Of a DNA stretch of 64,000 nt, positions 23,431-35,165 are shown piece after piece. Positions within the stretch are counted from its first letter, which is position 1, and the number at the start of each line of letters is the position of its first letter. Under the pieces are notes generated by a model. The model ran no database searches, was not told the DNA's origin, and worked only from the letters and a program-made list of their open reading frames with translations. This DNA comes from Steromphala cineraria (lineage: Eukaryota > Mollusca > Gastropoda > Trochida > Trochidae), in NCBI GenBank assembly GCA_916613615.1, contig OU744728.1, positions 35,486,450 to 35,550,449 of the forward strand. Reading direction: 5' to 3'. The position numbers and the translations under genes are program-made.

Positions 23431-25884
23431 TGTCTTGTTTTCAATCCATGTTTTATTCTTACTTTGTGTTGTAGATATAGTGTTGCTTGAACAAATTGAT
23501 TTCACATATGAGTATCACTGGTGTCACTTATATATATATGAGATCATGTTTTTTTTTCAATTCAAAGGAGATCTATAACGTAAGTAAATTGTAGATAACC
23601 AAAACCCTACCACCTGTTAAAATTGAGTATTCTTTTGTATTTTGGATGTTGATTAATGTGTGGGGATCACATTGGCTACATCCTAAAGCAGAATTAAATA
23701 GGAAGCCTGATGATCTACCAAGGCAATGGAAATTTATTTTATGACCACCTGGGATGTTGAAAATAATTCTACAGACATAGTCTCATTTTGTACACAGTTG
23801 AGGCTATCCAGCATATAAACTTGTACAAATAGGTATACTCATAAAGTTTGATATGGTGAAAAAAAGGTAACTTGTTTAAAGAAAAGAACAATCATAGATA
23901 GCATGCACTCACAGAGAGAGATCTTCGACCAATTGAGCCAAGTCGCTCGACTTGCCTCCTAAAAAATGTTGAAAGAATTATACCCTGTATCGATACTATT
24001 TATTGTTAAGGTGATATTTAGATGGCTATTTTGGGCCAACCACAATGAAATAATTTGTTGTAATGTTTCATTCAGCTTTTAAAGTTGGTATATTTTACAT
24101 CTTCCCATGACTCTGAATGTCGGTACAATGTATGCGTATTACGCATCTTCCCTTCGAGGACGATTGAAGGCTTTATTCACATCATGTCCTTGGAAAAAAT
24201 GGATAAAATAACTAAATGTGTCTTCTTGAAAAGAATCACTGAAGCATGAAGCATAGACACATGAACTAAGGAGTACAAGGCAAGTGTCTCCCGCAACTCT
24301 CGCAGCAGACCAGCCAAACGAGACCCTTGTATGTTGTGATGGGCTGAGACAGGTTTGACTACTGGCCCTTCTTTGACCCCTCATATTATCCTTAACCCCA
24401 TGGAGGCCGAGGACGTGTTCGGTCCTATTTAATTTTCTAGACCATTCAAGCGATGGAGTCACACGGTCTGTACAATGGCGATATTTATTTTGACTACCCA
24501 AATGCCCCGTCAGACGTGAATCGTGAAATATTGCATAAATAAGACTGCTCGTTTATATTCAACCCATGTGGTAACTTATGCTGACACCCTTTGAATATAC
24601 TTCTTAGTTCTGAACTTGAAAAATAAGAAAATGCTAAACATAAACATATTTTGACAATTGATTTTAAAAATGGCATTCTAAACCGTCAGATGTTCCTTTT
24701 TTTCTAAATCCCCTAGAGACCATAGAGTATTCATTCCCGATATTGTTCCCAAAATAGCCAGTCTGTAATCTTGGTTTCAGCTTTCTCAGGCTTTTAGTTT
24801 CCCGATAGTCTGTCATCCAGACTCTAAAGCTAAAGTATTTAATTGATGACCAACCCAGTCAAGAAAAGTATAGCAAGTCTAGATCGCTCAGCTTTAGGGT
24901 CTTAGAAGTTAAGCTTCTTCTGGGCTCCCATTTTGTTATAATACATGAATTGTTTAAAACTATTGTCAATATTGAAAAACAATTCTTCTGAGACTAAAGG
25001 TTAGTCTAGTTTCCCGAGAGATATTCAAGTGCTCCCAATGCCAATGATCCATAGAGGTGCAACATTGCTAACACACTTCTCAAAAGAAGTTAATGCGTAG
25101 AAAAGATGTACATTAAATGTATATTTAAATTTCTAAGCAGATATTATGTTGAAATGAATTGAGTGTTTCTTGACAATAAAATTGTACAAAGCATTTGCTA
25201 TAACTGAAACAACGAGCAATACAGTCTCCTGAAAATGCCGAAATTCATGCTGAAAATTTGGTGGCTATGTCCATAGACGTGCCATATGCCAAAGTGCTAT
25301 ATTTCTATGGAAAAGTAAATCACAAAGGTCACCACTATGATGATGTTACTATCAATTGAACGATTGTCTGGATCAGACGTAACCTATATGGTCAAGAAAA
25401 AGGATGAAACTAGTTTGTGGTTAAAGGCTGGTTTAACAGAGACTTTTTCAGTCGTTGGCTCCTATCAAGTCTTTGGTGAAAATTTCTGTGTATAACCACC
25501 ATGTAGCCTCGCAATGGTTCTTCCTCTATGAAGTTGTAATTAAGAAATATAATTTTGAACCTTTACTTCTTTTGATTATTATGAATTACATACATAATGT
25601 ATTTTCCCATTGTCTAAAGAATGCTCGGGTTACCGTTTCTTATTTTTTTTCCCGGAGGAAACCAATGTACATTCAATATGTGGCCCGTGTGACCAAAGAC
25701 GATCACTACAATTACATTTTACGACCCCAACTAACCAATGCCCCTGTACACAAGATATCAGCTCTTATTCCATAGCTAGTATTTATTAAATAGAAATCTT
25801 CAAAGCAAAACAGTGTAGGGTGGATGCGCCATGCCATATTCAAGTCGGGCCTTTCAAGCAATCTAAATAAATTCAGATCAACAG
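23430..25884. other. Intergenic DNA, no gene seen
   Basis: No exon is recognised. A fragment at about 23655-23735 (GGGGATCACATTGGCTACAT and AGCCTGATGATCTACCA) matches the right end of the minisatellite elements at 25885-28416. The block 24280-24470 is less AT-rich than its neighbours but gave no recognisable protein in any frame. Confidence 0.5.
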
Positions 25885-26803
25885 ATTTTTAGCTCATCAG
25901 GACTGAAAGTCCAGATGGGCTTATGGCATGGCCCGTCGTCCGGCGTCCGTCCGTCGTCCGTCCGTCCGTAAACTTTTGACACTTTCGACTTCTCCTCATG
26001 AACCATACACATTAGAAAGCTGAAATTTTGTGTACAAGTACCTTAGCATATGGAGATTCTAACTTGTAACTTTGGTGACCCTGTGACCCCAAATAGGGTC
26101 ACAGGGGTCACAACTTTAAAAAGCTATTTTCATCTTCTTCTCCAGTTCCAGAAGGACTAGAGAGTTTAAAATGATATGTGCAGACTCCTTGGACAATGGA
26201 GATTCTAATTTGTAACTTTGGTGACCCTGTGACCCCAAATAGGGTCACAGGGGTCACAACCTTAAAAAAACTATTTTCATCTTCTTCTCAAGTTCCAAAA
26301 GGCCTAGAGAGCTGAAATTATATGTGCAGACTCCTTGGCCAATGGGGATTCTAAATTATAGATTTCGTGACCCCATGACCCCAAATAGGGTCACAGGGGT
26401 CACAACCTTAAAAACTTATTTTCATCATCATCTTTAGCTCCTAAAGGTCTATTGAGCTGAATGACTGCATGTAGACTCCTTGGCCAATTGGGATTCTAAA
26501 CTGTAGGTTTTGTGACCCCATGACCCCAAATAGGGTCACAGGGGTCACAATCTTAAAAACCTATTTTTCTCCATTAGATGACAGTCTTTGACAAATTTAT
26601 CTCTCTTTGGATATTTTAGTGTGGACTTCTTTCACTGTCTGATATTGGCGATCTAGAAAGTGTTGAATAATAAAACATTTGTTTTGTAATTTTTTTATAG
26701 GTTTTCTTGCAATAGGTAACATCAGTTTAATTTTTAGCTCATCTTGCCTGTATAAAGCAAACTTGATATGATGCCTGATGAGCTACAGAGCCAATGGCTC
26801 TAT
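25885..26803 (+). mobile_element. Minisatellite-bearing element, subfamily A
   Basis: The left end is TTTTTAGCTCATC, with a GGCGTCCGTCCGTCGTCCG-rich head at about 25935-25970. It continues with about four tandem units of 145-148 bp, then a right end GCCTGATGAGCTACAGAGCC and AATGGCTCTATT. Left AGCTCATC and right GATGAGCT are inverted. Each unit carries a near-palindrome GTGACCCTGTGACCCC / GGGTCACAGGGGTCAC. The head-array-tail structure recalls the non-autonomous 'pearl' elements of bivalves, but the family is not identified. Confidence 0.65.
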
Positions 26804-28416
26804 TTTTAGCTCATCTGGCCTGTAAGGCCCGATGGGCTTATGGCATGGCATGGTGTCCGGCGTCCGTCCGTCCATCCGTCCGTCCGTCCATCCGTCCGTC
26901 CATCCGTCCGTCCGTAAACTTTGTGGAATTTCGACTTCTTCTCCAGAACCATAAGGCCTAGAAAGCTTAAACTTTGTGTACAGACTCCTTGGCTAGTGAG
27001 GATTATAAATTGTAGCTTTGGTGGCCCTGTGACCCCTAATAAGGGCCACAGGGGCCACGCCCTAAAAACCTATTTTCATCTTCTTCTCCAGAACCATAAG
27101 GCCTAAAAAGCTGAAACTTTGTGTACAGACTCCTTAGCTAGTGAGGATTATAAATTGTAGCTTTAGTGGCCCTGTGACCCCTAATAAGGGCCACAGGGGC
27201 CACGCCCTAAAAACCTATTTTCATCTTCTTCTCCAGAAGTAAAAGGCCTAGAAAGCTGAAACTTTGTGTACAGACTCCTTAGCTAGTGAGGATTATAAAT
27301 TGTAGCTTTAGTGGCTCTGTGACCCCTAATAAGGGCCACAGGGGCCACGCCCTAAAAACCTATTTTCATCTTCTTCTCCAGAAGTAAAAGGCCTAGAAAG
27401 CTGAAACTTTGTGTACAGACTCCTTGGCTAGTGAGGATTGTAAATTGTAGCTTTGGTGGCCTTGTGACCCCTAAAAAGGGCCACAGGGGCCACGCCCTAA
27501 AAACCTATTTTCATCTTCTTCTCCAGAACCATAAGGCCTAGAAAGCCGAAACTTTGTGTACAGACTCCTTGGCTAGTGAGGATTATAAATTGTAGCTTTA
27601 GTGGCCCTGTGACCCCTAATAAGGGCCACAGGTGCCACGCCCTTAATTTGGGCTTAAAACCTATTTTCATCTTCTTCTCCAGAAGCATGAGGCCTAGAAA
27701 GCCGAAACTTTGTGTACAGACTCCTTGGCTAGTGAGGATTATAAATTGTAGCTTCGGTGGCCCTGTGACCCCTAAAAAGGGCCACAGGGGCCACGCCCTA
27801 AAAACCTATTTTCATCTTCTTCTCCAGAACCATAAGGCCTAGAAAGCCGAAACTTTGTGTACAGACTCCTTGGCTAGTGAGGATTATTAATTGTAGCTTT
27901 AGTGGCCCTGTGACCCCTAATAAGGGCCACAGGTGCCACGCCCTTAAAACCTATTTTCATCTTCTTCTCCAGAAGCATGAGGCCTAGAAAGCCGAAACTT
28001 TGTGTACAGACTCCTTGGCTAGTGAGGATTATAAATTGTAGCTTCGGTGGCCCTGTGACCCCTAAAAAGGGCCACAGGGGCACGCCCTAAAAACCTATTT
28101 TCATCTTCTTCTCCAGAAGCATAAGGCCTAGAAAGCTGAAACTTTGTGTACAGACTCCTTGGCTAGTGAGGATTATGAATTGTAGCTTTGGTGACCCTGT
28201 TGCCCCTAATAAAGGCAACATGAACGTCCTTCAAATCTATTTTCATCTTCTTCTCCTGAAGTATAAGGCCTAGAAAACTGAAACTTGTCGCCTATATACT
28301 TAATTTTATGATTGGTGACTCTGAAGCCTCTACAAAGGGGGAATCACATTGGCCACACTCTACAGCATAATTGATGATGAAGCCTGATGAGCTACAGAGC
28401 CAATGGCTCTATTTTT
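26803..28416 (+). mobile_element. Minisatellite-bearing element, subfamily B
   Basis: It begins immediately after element A with TTTTTAGCTCATCTGGCC and a head of alternating CCGTCCGTCC and CCATCCGTCC (26855-26915). About nine units of 145 bp follow (unit starts near 26941, 27086, 27231, 27376, 27521; one unit is 156 bp through a small insertion). The right end, GCCTGATGAGCTACAGAGCC, is shared with element A. The hairpin in each unit uses GTGGCC/GGCCAC arms where subfamily A uses GTGACC/GGTCAC. Short open frames through the units on both strands are products of the periodicity, not genes. Confidence 0.7.
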
Positions 28417-29155
28417 TATTTTGTAATACTGTATGACCTGTTGATCTAAATTTATTTAGATTGGCCTTTCAAGAAGACCATGAATTAAAATGTTCATATA
28501 TGGATCATCATCTACAGCACAGATCCCTTGGCTCCACTGTGTATATTTCTCTGTTGCATGGTACATTTCAAGAGGAGGGATCAGAATGCCTCATTATCTT
28601 TCCTATCTTTATGTCAACATAATCTGATACAACGTTGTGGCAACATAGACAATGCTTGCCCTGTCAAACGGGCAGATAAAACACTGTCCTCTACTTTACA
28701 TTACTTTATTATACACGGTGAATGTGTTGCTGTAGCATTTGAACAAGACTTAATATGCAGACAGTTGAAACCAATACCTCTTCATTATTAGAAACTAACA
28801 CACCGTTCATTGGAAATGTTCGCTGCCTTTATTTTTTGTGGTATAACCTATTAACCAAATCTTTGTTTTGTTGAAATAAATCAGAAGGTCAATTTCGCTG
28901 ATCTAATACAGCATGAAACATGTTTTAAAAGACGCCATCTGAATGTCAACATCAATATGCATGCATTCAGTCAACGAGACTGCAAGCGTAATTAATCATT
29001 TACAAGATATATGTCTGATGTTCGTGACTTTGCATTAAAAGAGCATTCAAGAGCAATGCTCATTTGCATGGGAGAGTTTCACTTCTAGGTATAAACATAT
29101 AAGATATTCAAATCAGGTTGCTGAACTTCGTCCTTTTAACTTCTAGTGATAACAG
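28417..29155. other. Intergenic DNA, nothing recognised
   Basis: There is no exon, promoter or repeat I can name. An open frame of 87 codons at 28528 shows no recognisable family. At 29090-29152 lies the left member of the direct duplication described with the element at 29156. Confidence 0.5.
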
Positions 29156-29268
29156 TCTGATTAAAATCGACCACGATCCGAGGAATAATATAGTAAAATA
29201 TTCTCTATCGGGGTTCGAACCAGCCGGGATATCCACTCCGCTTCGGAGCACGGTCGATTTTAATCAGA
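29156..29268. mobile_element. 113-bp inverted-repeat element with tRNA-like B box
   Basis: The perfect inverted ends TCTGATTAAAATCGACC and GGTCGATTTTAATCAGA enclose about 79 bp that include GGGGTTCGAACCAGCC. This resembles a tRNA T-arm / pol III B box (GGTTCGANNCC). It sits between two related segments of about 64 bp (29090-29152 and 29273-29336). A decayed relative lies at about 32536-32640. No full tRNA cloverleaf can be drawn, so I call it a MITE rather than a tRNA or SINE. Confidence 0.6.
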
Positions 29269-29747
29269 AAGAGTTATAAACATATACAATATTCAAAGCA
29301 GGTTGCTATACTTTGATCAACATGCAAACTTCTAGCGTATTTATCCTACGTTCAAACTAACTCCATTCATTTACGCCTCGCCTCCTATTTTATTACCAAT
29401 ACTGTATATACCGTTGACAGCGGAAGTTTTGTAACATGTCGGTCATAAACATCTATACACGATTAAGTGAGCAAATGTTTACTGATGTCCGTTAAATTTG
29501 ATATATCGGACACATTGTTTAAAGTTACAAATGTATATACTCAGCTTAAATATTCATAAAAGCAATTGTTATATATCTGAAGTTGTCAATACATCAATTT
29601 ATCAAAATATTCCAAAAGCAACCAATTTCATTTTACAAAAAAGTGGCTTCTTATGTTATATGTGTAATATACAAAAGCCCATGTCGCCTACGCTTTATTA
29701 TGAAATCTCTGGTAATGGAAATAGCTTTTCATCCCCCAGGCCGGAAA

Positions 29748-29800
29748 CGTCCCAAAACTTAGACAACCATATCTTATGGTCGAGTCTAAGTTTTGGGACG
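29748..29800. repeat. 17-bp perfect hairpin
   Basis: CGTCCCAAAACTTAGAC is followed after a 19-bp loop by its exact complement, GTCTAAGTTTTGGGACG. It lies in a less AT-rich block (29730-30170). It may be a foldback remnant; no rho-independent or histone-type terminator role is implied. Confidence 0.65.
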
Positions 29801-30887
29801 CATGCCCATGCAGGCCCCACGCTCGCTTATATAGGGGTCTGTTGGTTCCCTCGATGCTATAAAGGATATCTTCTCATCATTAATAAATTGCACAAAATTA
29901 AAGGGGATCAACAACCTGGCTCGTGAAACCTGATTGACCATCGTTAACAAGAGCATCCAGACGGGTAAGGGGGGTCACATGACACAAACTTGGTACCGGC
30001 TGTCAGCTGTAAGCGGTTCGCAACCAAACGATTTCGTCCCTACCGAGTATTTACGACTCTTTCGGGGCCCTGCTAATAAAACACTGGCAGTTAAAAATTC
30101 AGGTTGCAGACCCTCTTTAACTGCAAACACGCTTAACCCTATACTTCGAACACCAGAACCACACTCATAACAGTACAGCTTGTTTTAACTTTATTTACCA
30201 GAAGATAACAGTTGAGAGGGTGGGGGTGTATATATATCATTATTGTCGCTGTAATAACACACACCATTACACTGACTCACATGTACAAGAAGGCTTGTCC
30301 CTAAGTACACGATGTACTCCAGGTATTTCAACAGTGGTAGGTACATGTAGGTAACTAGGGGGCAGGTAAGGGGAGACTTATCGCGGGCTTGTCCTGATCT
30401 GTCACGGTCACTGGTCTTACCTGTGCAGAATAAAAGAGGTCATACCGGTTTCGACTTGTACCTCGAAACCGCGTTCATTCATAATACCCCTTCAACCTTG
30501 AGGGCGTTGTGCTGGAATGCCGTCGAGTGAAAATTCTTAGAGATTTAAAAAAAGTGCATTTTAACTTAGTACGGTTTTAAACAAGGGGTAGAAGTTGCTC
30601 GTTAACAAATACATTGAAGAAATATATGAAAATACATTTTGAACTTATTTTCTTGAAACCTTTGATTACATATAAATGTTATTACTTATTACACTCATTC
30701 ACTCTTTTTATATACCTTTCTATCAATAAGCCAAAAAATCTTATTTCCTTCTGTATGCAAAATGACCCCGAACTTTCTGTATATTCGAGAAATCGTCTAA
30801 ATGCTTTTAGATATTGCACATCTCTTACAATAAATTAACCCGATAGTAAAGGATTATATAACAGTGCACAATATATCATATTCATTG
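29801..30887. other. Intergenic DNA, less AT-rich block
   Basis: Two open frames (29498-29926 and 29934-30170) cross this block, but their products match no family I know. The stretch 30340-30480 includes GTAGGTAACTAGGGGGCAGG and a small palindrome around TTTCGACTTGTACCTCGAAA. It could be part of an unrecognised transposon. Confidence 0.4.
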
Positions 30888-31251
30888 TTAAAGAGGCAGT
30901 AGCACGTTTTTAGGGGGAATATAAGGTGATGTCAGGAAAGTGAGAATTATTGGTTCCAATTGAAAGACAATGTATTTTAACTGAATGGAGCAGTAATAAT
31001 TCAAATATATAATGTAAAAATAAGACATGCGATTCCATTTTCTTACAGAAAATTAATTAAAGGTGTTCACAAAAAATGGCCGCCAATGGATTGTATGTGA
31101 ATCTTCATACTTTGTCCTCTGGCTATGGCTGATTGGCTTATGTATTGAAATTTATTACACAATCAAAATAATATATTTAGCAATAACATACAATTAGCAG
31201 TGAAAAATTTGAAATATAAAATTATCAAAAAATGTGCTACTGCCCCTTTAA
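30888..31251. mobile_element. TTAA-flanked MITE, copy 1
   Basis: The ends are TTAAAGAGGCAGTAGCACG and its inverted partner, ending GTGCTACTGCCCCTTTAA. The TTAA at each outer edge fits a TTAA target duplication of the piggyBac type. The interior has AAAGGTGTTCACAAAAAATGG. Orientation is opposite to the copies at 54885 and 56315. Confidence 0.7.
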
Positions 31252-31631
31252 ACCAATCCCACATAGCTATGTATGTATACTATCTATACCAGTGAAGCTA
31301 CCCTGTACGAGGTGTTATTGTATGGATATAAGAGAACAATGCTATCTTTATGACCAGGATATAAATTGCAAAGGTAATTTATTGGGAACATCCACATGAG
31401 TCGGTATCTTTTTCCAAAGCGAACTTAGCTCCAAATTAGTATTAGGGGTCTTGCTGACAGTCTACCTGATTGTTAAATCAAGTCTAGATCTGTAGTTGAC
31501 TGAATGTATAAATGTAAGCGGATTTGTAAACCAGATGTGTAATCATTTGCTATATATAAATAAGTAAAATCTATACATATATAAAATCTATATCTATATA
31601 AAATCTATATCTATATATATATAACTTGGTT

Positions 31632-31726
31632 CCTGCAGTTTAGGGGGGTTAAATGTTAAACTTCCTCAATCCTCGAACCAGGAAAAACTGCTTTGATAAC
31701 TACTCCAGCGACAGTCTGTCAAAATA
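31632..31726 (+). repeat. Dispersed direct repeat, copy 1
   Basis: The segment CCTGCAGTTTAGGGGGGTTA to AGCGACAGTCTGTCAAAAT is nearly identical to 33218-33319, apart from a small AAAATG-containing insertion in the latter. A third partial match (CGACAGTTTGTCAAAATGAT) is at 33365-33384. Confidence 0.6.
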
Positions 31727-33217
31727 TAATAAAATATACGGATGTTTTAAATTGGCTTGTATGAAAGTTCTTCTCCTATAAATCAACACATCAAATAATG
31801 TCATGTACCAATTATTGAAGAATGGAGTCGACAGAATCTCATTAAAACCGGGTCACAATTTTGTTGCACTACGTTGCATTGCGCAGCCAGTACAGTGTAA
31901 AACATAACATGTCATGGTATGTAAGTTTATCAGGATTTGATTTCTTGGACACCAGTCATTGACCCACACCTTGAAAAATACCAAAAGGTCATCAAAGCTG
32001 TCGAGTCTCACAGAGACAGTAACATAACTTCACTAGATATAAGTTGAAACAAGACATTGTCATGGTCATTCAAATATCACAAATTCTTGCAATGTCATTG
32101 AAAAATATATAGAGCGGATAATGCTGCTTATATAATTATGCCAAAGGTCACACACTTCAGTTTACCTGGGATTTACGTAACGAATAGAATATGGTATTTA
32201 TATATTTGGAAAATCTACTATTTTTATCGGAATTGTTTGAAATGATCTGACCTTTCAGATTTTATCGTGGTTAGTGATTCTTTCTTTGGAACATTGCTTT
32301 GCGTTTTGCAGTTTCGAAAACGTGGTAAGTAAATACGGCATGGCATGTTCAAATAGAAGATAAAGGCTATCAAGGAAATGATCCGACTCCGGTTCGCTAT
32401 ATACGCTACCTGATTATCCATGATATATATGTCACAAAACCTCTTAAACTTACCTAAATCAAAGCTATGCTGGTCTTAAGTAAACTTTATACATGGACTA
32501 CTGTGCTTGAAACAAATATAAACGTTTTGAAATGTTGGATTAAAATCGGCCTAGTTCCGAGGATTAAAAGTTGTGAAATATTAACTCTATCGAGAATCGA
32601 ACTTCATATTTCGATAGGTTTCCTCTCCTCTAGTGTAGAGAATTTCATATCTCCGTAGTGTTACAGGCCAGATGAGCTAAAAACTAGAAACCAGGATTGT
32701 AAAAACTGATGTCATGTTGAATTTGGATTGATATAGCGTTGAGCTAGTGTGTAAAATAGTTATACAGACCTCGACTTCGGGTTTAAGTTAGACGAACCCT
32801 CGAGCACGTGAAACATGAACGCTCTTTAACCATTCCCCTATTCCAAATAATTAAATCAAAGGTGTCCACTAAAATGGCGCCAAGAAGTTTTCGTTTGATA
32901 CTTTTTTCAGGTATGTACATATCAAGTATCGTTTGATGCTTTATAATTTCTTAACTATTGGTAATCGGTTGAGTACTGAGATGTTTAGCCTAAGATGATA
33001 ATTTGGGATAAACCAATATTCATTGGGGAAATTTGAGGAAATACAATTTCAGAAATACTACTGCTTCTCTAAAATAGTGCCTACTGAAGAAAGTACAACC
33101 CTATAACTCTTGATATGTTGTCTAAGGGGCAGTTGCTGTTTAAATTCAATGAGGTATCATTCTTTATTTATAGTTCTCGTTATCATACAAATCAGGCAAA
33201 GGTAATGAACCCGTCTT

Positions 33218-33319
33218 CCTGCAGTTTAGGGGGGTTAAATGTTAAACTTCCTCAATCCTCGAAAAATGAACCAGGAAGAACCGCTTTGGTAACTACTCCA
33301 GCGACAGTCTGTCAAAATG
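33218..33319 (+). repeat. Dispersed direct repeat, copy 2
   Basis: This is the second copy of the segment at 31632, in the same orientation about 1.6 kb away. It overlaps an open frame of 69 codons (33115-33324) that is probably incidental. Confidence 0.6.
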
Positions 33320-34733
33320 ATTAAGTCAGTTTATAACTTGGGTTGGTTACAGCTACTTCTCTATCGACAGTTTGTCAAAATGATCAAGTCAGCTTATACC
33401 TTGGTTTGTTTTAAACTGATCTAAAGCTTGACAAATTGAGTTTTCCTTTCTAAACAATCCGCTTTATTTTGATTCTCTACTGACGGGGTCGTGCTATATA
33501 ATATATTAGCAGTATAGGTACTCGTGTACTATTCAGACAACGCCGCCAAAGGCAACAAAATGTATTAACAATCCGTATCCAATTTATTTATTAAAAAAAT
33601 TAATATAAGTTATTCATAGATGAATGTATATAAAAAAGGTCATTGCATTTTGAAATAGTATGACTGACAAGGAACAAATTACCCAAATGGTAATGTTTGA
33701 TAATAGATTAAATGGTTTTCAATAACAAGTACCTCGACAACCAATATAAACATATAAACACCCACAGCCGCTTGTTAACCCTCGGGTCATTGTCAACCCC
33801 ATATCAGTACTCTGATCGATTTATACAATTAAACCATTTGAGGCATACCGGTGCCCCATAGTACTTTAGCGAACTTGGCTTTTAGTATTTGAACACTACT
33901 CATAGATCCGGCACGTATTCACGATTGGTAGCGATTGATTTGAAAGGTACAATGATATTTACATCGGTTGTCAATGGCAACGACCACGCCCGCGACTTCG
34001 ACTATTAGTATGAATAAATAGTAATAACCATAGCACGATAAATATTATTCTGTATAATCTTAATCATTATTTCAATTTGATGAGTCATTTCAAAGTATAA
34101 ATTTAATATATTTTTCTATTTCAACAAACGCTGTTAATTTATAGGCTGTTTTTATATTATTTTTGAATTTGAAGAACCAATTGTAACATATTTCTGAAAA
34201 AGATTTCGGAAAATTGATTAAATTTAAAAAATGTATCACATTTTGAACACAAACACCCTGTGTACTAACAACAAGGTTGTTAAAAAGACAACGTAAGACA
34301 AATAATAAACCATTTTAAGTTGAATAAATCTTATATAAATGTAATTTGGGGATGATTCATCGCTATATTGTCTCTGGTATGTGCATGCTTACTTAAATTT
34401 TAGAACAATTTTGCGTTATTACTTTATGCATTATTGAAAAACATGTGGACAAGTTAGTTTGTTTTTAAAAAAAATATTTTTATTTGTTCCCAATGGTAAG
34501 ATCGTACAGACAAATATGATGCATCATCATAATATAATATTAAGTTACAATACAATAGAGTAAGATATATAAAATGGTATAACATAATATAACTGTAGTA
34601 TAAAAATTATGAGCATGGAGCTATGGAGGATGTTATTTATCAAATTTGTTCACTAGAGTATTTCATTTGTTGTTAAATTTATACATTTCATCATTTCTTT
34701 TGAAAATAAATTTGTAGATGTCCTTTAAGATAT

Positions 34734-35165
34734 TCAAATAGTTGCTAAACTATATAGCAAATTCTTAATATTACATAAATTTATATATTTCTTTGCCGTT
34801 AAAACAATTTGATTGATAAAAATATTATTATCAAAAGTAACAAACCAGATTGAATACTTTGAAAATGTTATTTTATGATGTAAATTATCATTTGACCATA
34901 GCTCCAGATCATTCCAAAATTGTTTTGTTACACAACATTCCCAATAGACATGACAGAGGCTTTCAGATTCAACGTTACAAAAACTACAAATATCCTTATC
35001 GGCCAGCTTCATTCTTAACAATTCTCTTTTAGTGTAAACAACTCTTTGCAGGAATCTATATTGAAAATCTATCAGTTTCACATCTTTCAATCTATATCTA
35101 TAAGAACTGAAAATATTTTCCCAGTCTATTGATAATCATCAAAAATAGATTCCCACATGTGGACA
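34734..35165 (-). pseudogene. LINE reverse-transcriptase C-terminal fragment
   Basis: On the - strand, 118 codons (35090 to 34734) contain RFLQRVVYTKRELLRMKLA and then C35-x2-C38-x8-H47-x4-C52 followed by KQFW. This is the zinc-knuckle that follows the reverse transcriptase in many non-LTR elements (zf-RVT type). Upstream, SIDWENIFSSYRYRL continues the similarity. Before that the frame shifts by two bases next to MWESIFDD, so the copy is broken. All polymerase motifs are missing: a 5'-truncated, dead insertion. Confidence 0.8.

Larger units (their letters stand above)
31252..34733. other. Intergenic DNA with local duplications
   Basis: No gene is recognised. Contents: a TA-rich microsatellite (31555-31622); a duplicated segment of about 95 bp at 31632-31726 and 33218-33319 (listed separately); a fragment of the minisatellite-element left end near 32665-32685; and a decayed TTAA-type MITE beginning near 32859. 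Confidence 0.5.

Noticed and set aside
24139..24676. Less AT-rich block with a 120-codon open frame as a gene
   Set aside because: No recognisable protein in any frame and no convincing splice sites.
26921..28083. Repeated open frames on both strands across the minisatellite
   Set aside because: They follow the 145-bp period and change with each indel; no conserved protein, so artefacts of the repeat.
29200..29245. tRNA gene around GGGGTTCGAACC
   Set aside because: No acceptor stem, D arm or anticodon arm can be drawn; only the T-arm-like motif is present inside an inverted-repeat element.
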